DNA from: Falciphora oryzae
Taxonomy: Eukaryota > Ascomycota > Sordariomycetes > Magnaporthales > Magnaporthaceae
Assembly: GCA_000733355.1 (NCBI GenBank)
Contig: JNVV01000002.1
Location: forward strand, 1,591,590 to 1,655,589
DNA length: 64,000 nucleotides
Direction: 5' to 3'
Shown here piece by piece: positions 33,389 through 43,154 of this stretch (its first letter is position 1; every line of letters starts with the position of its first letter). Below the pieces are notes generated by a model, which saw nothing but the letters and a program-made list of their open reading frames with translations, was not told the DNA's origin and made no database searches. The position numbers were made by a program, and so were the translations under genes.

Positions 33389-34301
33389 ACCGCCGGCAAT
33401 CAGCTCATTCTAGCCCGGATTGCCCCGTATGAAAGACAAAGCTGCACGTGCACGGGATAGATATGCTCGTCGTCAGGGTGGCGTGGTGAGAATCGAAGTA
33501 GCCGTTTTCTGGCGTCGTCCACGGTCTCGTCCTCGCTGGCTTTCCCTTCACGCATCACGCGTCGCACGTCGCGGTCTGGATCCCTGCAAAGTGGGCCTGC
33601 GAGCATGTCACCGCGCCTGAGCACGTGAGGCGACCTGCATTAGCCTCAATCCCGCCTGCTCCAGTGACTCAGTAGGGGCGCAGCCACCAACCACGCCAGC
33701 CAGAAGGTGAATCACGAATGTGGGGTTGCGGCCGCCAGTGCCTGACTTACATAAGCAATGCAAGCTTTCGGCCTTCCGGGTTCTCCTCAGACTCTTTTGA
33801 CGTGATTCCGATCCAGATTTCTTTGCGATTCGCAGAGAGCTTCTGTGCCGCAAGCGGTTGTTGTGTCGTTGGCCGCATTGTTCCTTCCACAATACCACCG
33901 CTCGCTGCAACCGGCCACAGCCTCATCCCATCCCCTCAACGCGCTAGGAAGCACAAAGAAAGCGCCTGCACGATACCGCCATTCAAAAGGACCACGCTGC
34001 GACTTGCCGCCCACCCGCTCCCGTCGCATCAAACCAAACCCATCCATCCATCCTCGACCGAGCGCTTCACCTCTCCAAGGCTGTCGCCTGTTCGCATTCC
34101 TTCCTCCAGCTCCCACCCTTTTCATTGCTGGTAGCGCAACCATAACTACTTCTGTCGGAGAACTAGCGGCGGGTCTATTCTCATCATCACCCAAACTTGC
34201 CCCCACCGGAGGAAGGTTCAAAAAGAAAGAGAAGAAGAAAACCAAGACAAGGAAGGAGCCGCCGCCTGCGAAGAGAGGATCTGTCCTGCAAAATCGACAA
34301 G
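33389..34301. promoter_or_regulatory. divergent promoter region MPH1 / MEX67
   Basis: About 900 bp. The MEX67 leader (33840-34300) is C/T- and A/C-rich. The ACGCGT site near MPH1 is listed separately. Confidence 0.4.
33557..33562. promoter_or_regulatory. MluI cell-cycle box (ACGCGT) upstream of MPH1
   Basis: A palindromic ACGCGT about 170-200 bp before the MPH1 start codons. In yeasts this site binds MBF and drives G1/S expression of replication and repair genes. A single six-base match may be chance. Confidence 0.3.
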
Positions 34302-36627
34302 ATGGCGACCATCCCACCCACAGGCCCGGCCCGCGGCACACGGAGCTCTACTCGAGGCGGCATCCAGAAACGCCGCGGCGGAGGAGCTGGACGTGTTGAC
34401 CGCGACGGAGACCTCGTTATGGATGCGTCGTCGTCGACCAGGTCCAGCGGCATCGGAAAGCGCTCTGCCAACCATCCCAACAAACATGGCCCGACAAGGG
34501 GCCGCCCTGCTGCCCGCGGCGCTGGTGGTGGTGGAGCAGCAACAAGGTCCATCATTGCCGCCCAGGACAAGATCCTTCGCCATCTGAATAGCGGCGCCGA
34601 TCTATCGAATCGCGTGTCGTCGCCTCAACGAAGGGGGTCGGGGCCCACGTCGATCCTGAAGGTTGTCGGGCTCAAGGGCAGCAAGGCAGCCACCAATGCC
34701 GACAAGGGTGTCAAAAACGCTCTGGACTTCCTAGAGCGCAAGGCAGCCAACTTCAACTCCCGCCGAATAATCGTCAAGAAGGTACGTGTATTGCGCCAAA
34801 GAAGAAAAACGCGCATGGGCTCGTGACATCGCCTCGAGATCCAGCCTGGCCTCGTTGAGGCTTTGTCACGTTGGATACCGAACACGAGGACGTGACGGTG
34901 GACGGTACCAGATGGCGCGTTCTCCAGGACTCCCCCGACGGAGGAGGAAATCAACAAGAAAAAAGCCTCCCGGCTCCCGCACCTAAATATTCACATCTTG
35001 CTAACTTGGCACCCCAGTCGCACCTGGCCTCTGACCTCACCCTTCACGTCTTACTTAGCAAGGAGGATGCTGAGGACGTCTTGAAGCTGAATGGTTGGCT
35101 TTTCGCCGGATCAACTCTCGCTATAACCGAGAGCCAGGACGGCTGGCCCGGAGACTCAAAGCCCCACAGCTCGGCCCAACCTAGCCAGGAGACACAGGAC
35201 CTCCGATCGCGACTACGAGACTTTCTCGATCGGCGGTATCATGCAGACAGTAAACTGCTAGATCTGTCGGCCATTGGCCAGGATCCGGTCCTTGCAGAGA
35301 TGGAAGCCTTTAAGGACAAAGAACGGGCCGAGAAGACGTTCAAGGCGCTCATGGCCATCAGCGAGGACATATTCCCAACTGCCGACAAGAAGCGCGCAGC
35401 GGTTGAGAGCATATCCATTGCCAACAACTCCATCGACAATGTCGCTCAAGTCTTCGACATCGCCACGACGTTCCCCGATCTGAAGCATCTCGACTGCAGT
35501 GGGAACCTTTTGCAAGCGGTCAAGTCGATGGGAAGATGGAGCCACCACTTTCGACACCTGGAGACACTCCTCCTCAATGGCAACCCGGTCGAGTCTGTCG
35601 AGCCCGCTCACAAGGAGGAGCTGGTCAAGTGGTTCCCCAAACTGCAAAACTTGAGCAACATCCAGGTGCGGACACCCGAAGAGATCGCAGCTGCCGAGGC
35701 TGCGAAGGTCGCCGCGCGGCCTATCCCCATTCCTCAGCACGGCCCCGATTTCCGCGACGCTGGTAGAATCGGCGAGGAGTTCCTCATGCAATTCCTGCCT
35801 CTGTTCGACAGTGACAGGCCTGCCTTGGCCAACATGCTCTACGACGACAAGAGCAACTTCTCCGTGTCGGTTGTCAACCACGCGCCGCGCGATGTCGACG
35901 AGCCCGTTCTTCCATGGCAACCATACCTCAAATACTCGCGGAATCTTGTGAGGATCACGCACCCGGGACCACGTGTCCAGCGCCTCATGAAGGGCCGCCA
36001 GACCATTCAGGAGATGTGGAAAGCAATGCCGGCTACGAAACATCCCGACCTCAGCGCTGAGTTCAGCAAGTACCTGGTCGATTGCCACCCGCTGCCGGCG
36101 CTTGCCGACCCCAGCGGTCAAAGCCCCCAGGGGGTGGACGGACTCCTCATCAACATACATGGCGAGTTCGAAGAGAGTGACCCCGGCAGCTCCAAGGTTG
36201 GTAAACGCAGCTTCTCCAGGACCTTTGTTCTGGGCCCTGGGGCTCCGGGTGGCAACCCTATCCGCGTTGTCAGCGACATGCTCTCCCTCAGAGCCTGGAA
36301 CCCCATTCCCGTTGCACAGGCGTCTGTGCCAGTCGAGGCGGCCCCCGTCGATCAGCAGCAGCAGCGGCGGCAGCAGCTGGTTGCAGAGCTCTCGCAGCGC
36401 ACCAATATGATCGCTCAGTACTCCGAGATGTGCCTAGACCAAGTCAACTGGAATCTAGAAGCCGCCTTGGTCAAATTTCAAGAAACAAGAGTAAGGCAAC
36501 TCAAACGCCCCCCCCCCCCCCCCCCCCCCCTCTCTTGCCTCGCGGCATAACTACGAAGCTATTGCTAACCTACTGATAGCCGAATCTCGGTCCCGAGGCC
36601 TTTATAAACGGCGGACCCGCCCCTTAG
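34302..36627 (+). CDS. MEX67: mRNA export receptor Mex67 (NXF family)
   Basis: Three exons: 34302-34781, 35018-36490 and 36580-36627, giving about 666 aa. The N-terminus is Arg/Gly-rich, typical of RNA-binding tails. Leucine-rich repeats lie at about residues 230-340 (ISIANNSIDNVAQVFDIATTF, LKHLDCSGNLLQAV, LETLLLNGNPV). The NTF2-like domain that pairs with Mtr2 covers about 410-590 (EEFLMQFLPLFDSDRPALAN, INIHGEFEE, SRTFVLGPG). The UBA-like TAP-C domain closes the protein (RTNMIAQYSEMCLDQVNWNLEAALVKF) and is completed by the 16-codon last exon ending PNLGPEAFINGG, which supports this splice choice. It carries mRNPs through nuclear pores by binding FG repeats. Intron 2 contains a C23 run. Confidence 0.93.
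36508..36530 (+). repeat. C23 homopolymer within the second MEX67 intron
   Basis: Twenty-three consecutive C start 17 bases after the 5' splice site (36491) and lie well before the branch-like TTGCTAACC. Confidence 0.9.
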
Positions 36628-39600
36628 TCGCCGTCCCATGGTGCCCGGAAGAACCCCAAGCAGTGGGGGACGAAACGGGAAAGAAATGGCTAAAGAAGAG
36701 TTTCAAGGTGGAGATGTGGGAAACAAAATAAACCGAAGAAGAAGAAAAAAAAAAGAGGGACAGGCAAAGCCAGTCTGAGCATGAGGGTTTCCGGATGACA
36801 TCGCTTTTGCTCTCAGTTTTTTTCTTTGATGCTTTTTTTTTTTCTCTTTTTCTTTTCTTAGGTATACCTTCACTCTCGATCACAAGGCAAGACAGGGCAA
36901 GGATAGGCTGCATTCTCCCAACGTGTATGAGACATCGATGCATGGCGTCCAAGGAGTTCAGAAGGTTGACGGGATTGCGAGGGTCTGTTGAGTTTCTTTT
37001 TTTTTTTCTGCCCTTGCTGCCTATTTGGGCACCCTTGTGTTTTTTTTGTTTTTTTTTTCCCTTGATCCCATAGAATGGCGGCTCCACGACGGCGGGATCG
37101 GGCTCCGAGATATACCTCGAAAGTTGCTTAGCATACGTCGCCTAGGTTGTGTCGACTGGAAAGGTTATGTTTCAAATAGAATGACTGATGGGCGCGATTG
37201 CAGTGCCAGATTCTTATTTCCCCGACCGGTCCTTTATGCGGCATGTTTGGTCAAGAGTCGTGGCCCCCTTACAAACCAGATACTCAGTATAGAAAGATCG
37301 CCCCTAATACATTGTGCCAAGGTAGATTCCAGCACATAGTAAAGGCCCCGGAGCGTTTGGCACTGGTAGTGAGAGCGTGAGCATCACTTTTGATACATGT
37401 GACACCTTGCCAGACCATTCGTGATGACTCCGTGTGGCGCACGTCAAGCCATAGTATCGGGGCGTGGAAACAGATAGGTATTCATCCACGCGCTACCATC
37501 GGCCACGACTGTAGCCGCTGGGGGGCCAGCCACGTGATAGCCACCTTTGCAACCACAGCCAATGATTAGACGCACGGCCTGGCGATTCGCCAGAGCCAGC
37601 GCAGCATGGAGTTGGGGAAGCGCTTGCAACGTTGGCTAGTAGCTGGTTGTCGCGAAACGGCCTCTTTTTTAGTGACCCTGAAGCGGCGCCTTTTGCAGCC
37701 ACACACCACCGCTTGGACACCATCTCGCAGGTGCAGGCGGGCCGGATGTTCGCCTTCCTCGTCTGTCATCCTTCCCGGCCGACCTTAAATCAAGGGGATG
37801 AGATGAGGGGGTGTATGGTGATTGGTGATTGATTAAGCTTGGCAAAGAAGGAACCGCTGCGGCCCTTGGACTTTGCTAGTCCCATCCATCACCGTTAGTG
37901 GCTGGCTCATTTGTTCCTCTCGTCGGTTCATCTTGTTGAGGTGCCATTCGAAGTATCAACATTTAAGATTCCGCCACCCGAGTGGGAAACAATACGGATG
38001 GTGGTTAAGATTGAAGTTTAATGTGCAACCGAGAGTCCTGAGGATCATGGAGTAAAAGAAAATGGGCAGGGTGGCAGGCAGGCGAAACTATTTGGCGTGG
38101 ATAATTCCGCGCCTTTCCAAGATTGTGGCGGACGCCACGTCCTGTTATTTTTTACTCTTGCATCTGTCAATTCCCACCGCGTCCAACGCCGTTAATCTGC
38201 AGACATCAAAAATCGCGATAATCAACTGGTGTGGTGGGGGCTGATGCGGCAGAGCGGCGCCCCCTTTTCCCAGCAAACGAGATGTTAGGAGGCGAGCACA
38301 GGGGCGACACTGCAAAACATTCTTGGGTGCGGACAAGTACAATATTGTGACATACGACAGTATTCATCTAGACGTGACATTGGGCTCCGCCGTCGCCCTT
38401 GATTCGAGACGGCGTGATTATAAGAGCATTGACCTCGAACAGGTGGCAGACACGTGCGGTGTAGGTCAGTGCAGAGAAAGCGATGGAGCATCCATTGGGA
38501 GCTTGAGCCGCCCTTCGAAGGCAGCACGCCTGGCCTCTCACCTGCGTGACATCATACCGCACGCTACCGCTGTGGCCCGTCGCCCTAACGTGCTTTCGTA
38601 AATATCATTTGCTGCAGATTGACGAGAAAAGAAAGCTTGGGGCCTATCGATGATGTATGCTGGTAAGAGCGAGGCACGGCGATGTGATTGACCAAACGGC
38701 AGCCACGGCGTTGTGATTGGATGGCAGGCGGGAATTGCAGAGCACGCAAACGCTCAGAAAGGGGTCCTAACCGCGGACTGTGGCTCCAGGGGGGGCCCAC
38801 CCACAGCAGAGGCGACCGTTTCATTCAAAGACACACCACACCCACACACCCACTCAGGTACCACCACGCCGGCCTGCGTGCCTGCCACGCGCAGCTTGGG
38901 CCTCAGGCACCGCATTCGTGGGTGGAGTCTGGGTGCTGGCGGCGCAACGCCATTCTCTTTTCCCGCTGCCCGACTATTGCGATCGGACCAGCACCCCCGG
39001 CGGAGAGAGGAGGAGGAGAGCAGGCATGTTGCCTGCCCACGCCCGAACGACAGGTCGCCCTCGCCAAGCCTCCGCAGCGAAACTCTGGCGAGGACGGAAA
39101 CGGGAATTCCGGGCGAGACACTGAGATCGTCAGAAATTATTTTCTCTTCAGCTGCTCGGAAGACAGACATCGAAGCAAACAAAAGTAAAGTGCAAAGGTG
39201 AAGGAAGGGGAGCAGGAAGGAGGTTGCTTGCTTCGGTAGTGGTTTCGTGCCGCTCGACAGCGGGAATACGAGGTCGTGTGCGACTTTGCATAGCATATCA
39301 TCTCCTTTTGTCCACTCACGTTTGCGCGTCCGAGAGCGGGATGGGGGCGAGCAGCTTGGCCCCCTTTCTCGGCCAGTTGATCCATTTCGAATTGCATTCA
39401 GCCACCCCGACCTGCACTGCACCACTCTGCAGACACGCTGCAGGATTGCACACACCCACACCGCGCGGATCTGCTCGTCCCACCCGCCCACTTGGGCCCC
39501 TGCGCTGATTGGGCTGCCCAAAGTACCGTCCATATCAGGGGAACTTGGCCCCGCTGCGGCTGGCCCGCCGACCCTTGCGTACCTTCTTGGCTGCCACTAC

Positions 39601-40829
39601 ACGGTGCCTCGCATAACCCCCCTGTCTCGGCTTAGAAGATGGAAAGAGGCCGAAAAAAATCGAGGAAAAAAGTCGTGCTGGTCGCCAAAAACAGGAAATA
39701 AGCGGACTCCATTGGCCCGTTGGCCCACTGGTACAGGCTCTGGTGTCCTATCGTCGTCGTGAACCCTTCGCTTCTCTTGGTGTCACTCGACCAGGGGGGA
39801 AACACCAACCGCGGGCGAGTAGAGCGAGTCCTCTCGTTCTCTGGGAGCCTTCGCCATTCCCCCGTCCCCGGGTGCCGTGGCCGAACCGCCCAGTTCGTGT
39901 GCCGGTTGCAATCTGCAATCTGCCATCGGCAGGGGAGACTCGATTGCGGTGCAATTCGCGCCACGGGCACGCCAAAACGAAGACCAACGCGTTTCTCTCA
40001 TCGTTTGCGCCGCGCCCTCAATTCCAGCAAAACCGGCTAGGGACCCTAGGATTCCTCCTTAATACCCCAGCTCTGATAAGCGACCAGGGGACAGGGAACA
40101 TCGCGGCCATCCGACGCAGCGAGGGCTTGGGCGGAAACAGGCCCAAGGCCGCCAGTATCATCGCGCACCCCGTCCAACTCCGCTTGAACCACCTTCTGCG
40201 ACAGCCCCATTTCCTCCACCACCCTCACCCGGCTTTTGTGTGGTGTTTCCACCCTCTCCCTCCCCCCCCCCCGAAGAAACATCCTGACCAAACGGTCTCT
40301 GGCCGATCACCACTTCACACCACATTGACCGGGGGGGCAGGACTCGCCTTGGGCTTTTCACCCTAGTGATTTCTTCCCGCCTCCCGCTCCGCCACACACA
40401 CTCTCTGTCTCTCCGTCTCTCTCCTTTGCCGGGCCTTGCCTCAATCAGCCCTTTCCCTTCCTTTCCAACGGCCAACTGTGTTGAGCGACTCTCCATCTCT
40501 TTCCAGCCCCCTTGGCGTGAGATCGAGTGAGGGAATAGCACCGGGAGAACTTGGCCATCTCTGTCCCCTTTCTCTGTCCTTCTTTGTCCTGTCTTTGTTG
40601 CTGCTGGATTTGGCTGCGGATTCTCCGCTTCTATTCTCCTCCATCGCGAACCCTCGTTCGTTTTTCCTCACATTCCATTCCATCTGCACCGTCAGAGACA
40701 TGTTGTTGCAGTGATCCAACTGCCCATTTGTTGACGCATCCCGCGCTCGCGGCTTCGCTGCTGTATTTCGTCCCGACAACACTCGATTTTTAACGCCTGC
40801 AACACGACAGCGGAATCGAGAGGCCCAAG
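36628..40829. other. 4.2-kb region without a supportable gene; CT-rich leader at its right end
   Basis: Left part (36700-37070) has A- and T-rich tracts of MEX67 3' flank. The middle (37100-39500) has only overlapping short ORFs, the longest being 259 codons (38754-39533, minus), none family-like. The right part (39700-40829) is strongly C/T-rich and probably promoter plus long 5' leader of the next gene. A C-rich run is at 40262-40272. No transposon remnant was recognised. Confidence 0.4.
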
Positions 40830-43154
40830 ATGCCGGTCCCTCGGCCTCCCGTCCCCTTGACGGACGTCTGTTCCGTCATATACAACAACACTTTGTACAC
40901 TTACTCAGCCGGCGCCTTCCAGTCCTTGGCCCTCGAGCCCGGAGCGGAGTGGAAGCAACTGGCAAGTGGCGTGTCCGTCACTGGTGCCGCTTGCGTCGGG
41001 TCGACTCCTGTCGCGCCGCGGGAACCCGGATTCTTTGTTGTTGGCGGCAAGGGCCCGGCCGAATACCACGGTCTTCAGAAGTTCACCTACTCAACGGGGA
41101 AATGGGAGAGCTTTGCTCCCACAACTGGCGATGTCAAGGACAGGGTGTGGCATGGCGCCGCATACATCAACAGCACCGACGCGATCCTCGTTTATGCCGG
41201 CACCCAGGACGGCTCCAAGCACTCCTCGACGCAGACCTTCACGATTGGCGCCTCGGCGCCCTACGATGTTCTCTCCCAGCCCTTCGCCGGCACGCCGCCC
41301 GCAACGAGCCCTATCATCCTCCCTTGGTCCGATCGGGAGGCCGTCCTCATTGGGGGCAGCGAGACGAACAACAAGGTCATGCTGTTCAGCCCGGATGGTG
41401 GTTGGAAGGACTCGGGAGCCTCGTTGGCATCGCCATTGACCAAGGACATCTCGGCCGTCCGCGCCGTGGTTATCGCCGGCGACGATGGCAGCAAGAGCCT
41501 GTACACGTTCGACATGTCCCAATCGCCGAACCAGGTCACCCGCACTGTTTTGATCAATGGCCAGAAGCAACCCGTGGCGAACTCGCAGCCCGTTACCGCC
41601 AGGTCCTTTGACGGTGTCAACACGATTGGGGATCTTCTCGAGAAGAGGCTTACGTCCGATCAGTGGCCCAAGTACAACGCGACGAACGCCCCCAAGGCCA
41701 CGAGGACGAACTACGCCATCGCTCAAGATGCCAACGGCCGGGTAGTCCTGGCAGGTGGCAACCAGGAAGACGCACTTTGCGTGTTTGATGGTCGGGGAAA
41801 CAGCTGGTTGGATGCCTCAAATCTGTTCAACGCTGAAGAAACCGTCCGCACCACAGACTTTTCTTCCTCGTCTTTGTCGCCCACTCCTAGTGCCGCCGCA
41901 ACGTCGACCACCTCGTCATCTACCACTGTCGCCAGCTCCTCCGCATCGTCTACCCTTCTAACAACATCATCTGCATCGCCCACGCCAACCGCCGCCGCCG
42001 CCCCTGTGGGCGCCGGGGCCGACTCGCCTGCCCAACCGTTGTCGTCAAACCCGCCAATTAATGCTATCCTGGGAGCCGTGCTTGGCACAACAGCAATGGT
42101 TCTCCTCCTCCTTGGAATCTTGTACTGCCTGCTGAGGCGCAAGAAGAAGCGCCAGGAGTTTCTCGAGGCCGGTCACGCACGCCGATCAAGCGGTGCAGCC
42201 TCGACGGAGAAAGGAGGTATTGGATACGCCAACGATAGCCTGCCCACCCCGACCAATGGCGTGTTCAGGGGCCATCAACAACAGGACTCGCACGCATCCT
42301 TCTCGTCGATGGCCATTCTCATGGGCAAGGCCAACGGGCAGAAGCAGACGGCCATAGAACGACAGCCAAGCAAGGACTCCAAGCGCAGCTCTTCTGGCAG
42401 CATTCTCAACTCGGCTTTCAAGAAGTCCATCAGCAAGCCGATCCCTCAGACACAGGATGCCAACCCCTTCGCGGACCCCACTTCTCCGATCCGGTCGCCT
42501 CTGCCGCGGGACGAGAAGGGCGTGGCGTTCAGCCGGGATGTAGTGGAGCCACGGCCGCGCGCTAACAAGCCGGATGTGCCAGAGGGCCCCCGGCGGTCGT
42601 CGGGATGGAATCGATACTGGTCTGGAGGCAGCACGCTTAACATACTGGGCTTCGGCAACGGCGCCAGCAAACGGACTTCGGACGCTAGCAGCCGATACTC
42701 CAACTCGAATGCGACGGCCAACAGGATCACCCGGGACTCAGCCACGGTACCGCACCTGAACGTGGGTCATCTCCCGGGCCCTAAGCCCGAGTTCAATCGT
42801 GTCAATTCAGGCTCGCCGACCATCTCTCACTACACACCACATAAAGAGATGAAGGGCAGGATAGAGCGGCCCATGAGCCAAGAATCAGGTAGCTCGGGCT
42901 ATTCCTCGGGAATCCCGGCCAGCGTTCATGAGCAATGGGACCCGACCGGCGGCAGCAAGCCATGGGGCTCGGTCCGGGCGCCGAGCAGCGCGTACACCAG
43001 CGTCTACAGCACGGCACCCCCACCTCCGACCATGGGCTCTGACGCATCAAGGCCGCCATTGCCATCTGGAGTGAGCACGCAGCCGCAGCTGGTAATGGCA
43101 TCGACCAGCTCCGACATGAGCTGGCTCAACCTGGGTGACAATCGCCGTGTGTAG
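40830..43154 (+). CDS. single-pass membrane protein with kelch/propeller-like ectodomain (family often mislabelled 'pre-mRNA splicing factor clf1')
   Basis: One exon, 774 aa. Residues 1-345 contain repeated beta-propeller-like blades (FFVVGGKGPAEYHGLQKFTY, AILVYAGTQDG, EAVLIGGSETNNKVMLFS, GRVVLAGGNQEDALCVFD). A Ser/Thr-rich stalk (about 350-405) suits O-mannosylation. One hydrophobic span at about 411-434 (ILGAVLGTTAMVLLLLGILY) is followed by a basic stop-transfer (RRKKKR) and a ~335-residue disordered, Ser/Pro-rich tail. There is no obvious cleaved signal peptide at the N-terminus. The layout resembles a cell-surface sensor or axial-landmark protein. I recall relatives annotated 'clf1', but nothing here resembles the HAT-repeat splicing factor Clf1. 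Function unknown. Confidence 0.87.
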   Translation: MPVPRPPVPLTDVCSVIYNNTLYTYSAGAFQSLALEPGAEWKQLASGVSVTGAACVGSTPVAPREPGFFVVGGKGPAEYHGLQKFTYSTGKWESFAPTTGDVKDRVWHGAAYINSTDAILVYAGTQDGSKHSSTQTFTIGASAPYDVLSQPFAGTPPATSPIILPWSDREAVLIGGSETNNKVMLFSPDGGWKDSGASLASPLTKDISAVRAVVIAGDDGSKSLYTFDMSQSPNQVTRTVLINGQKQPVANSQPVTARSFDGVNTIGDLLEKRLTSDQWPKYNATNAPKATRTNYAIAQDANGRVVLAGGNQEDALCVFDGRGNSWLDASNLFNAEETVRTTDFSSSSLSPTPSAAATSTTSSSTTVASSSASSTLLTTSSASPTPTAAAAPVGAGADSPAQPLSSNPPINAILGAVLGTTAMVLLLLGILYCLLRRKKKRQEFLEAGHARRSSGAASTEKGGIGYANDSLPTPTNGVFRGHQQQDSHASFSSMAILMGKANGQKQTAIERQPSKDSKRSSSGSILNSAFKKSISKPIPQTQDANPFADPTSPIRSPLPRDEKGVAFSRDVVEPRPRANKPDVPEGPRRSSGWNRYWSGGSTLNILGFGNGASKRTSDASSRYSNSNATANRITRDSATVPHLNVGHLPGPKPEFNRVNSGSPTISHYTPHKEMKGRIERPMSQESGSSGYSSGIPASVHEQWDPTGGSKPWGSVRAPSSAYTSVYSTAPPPPTMGSDASRPPLPSGVSTQPQLVMASTSSDMSWLNLGDNRRV

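Noticed and set aside
35258..36160. 300-codon minus-strand ORF opposite MEX67
   Set aside because: Shadow frame of the LRR/NTF2-like coding region.
38754..39533. 259-codon minus-strand ORF, possible gene in the 4.2-kb gap
   Set aside because: Contains a hydrophobic stretch, but composition and overlap with plus-strand ORFs of similar length suggest chance.
39743..40366. 207-codon plus-strand ORF upstream of the membrane-protein gene
   Set aside because: Pro/Arg/His-rich, from CT-rich leader-like sequence; no conserved features.
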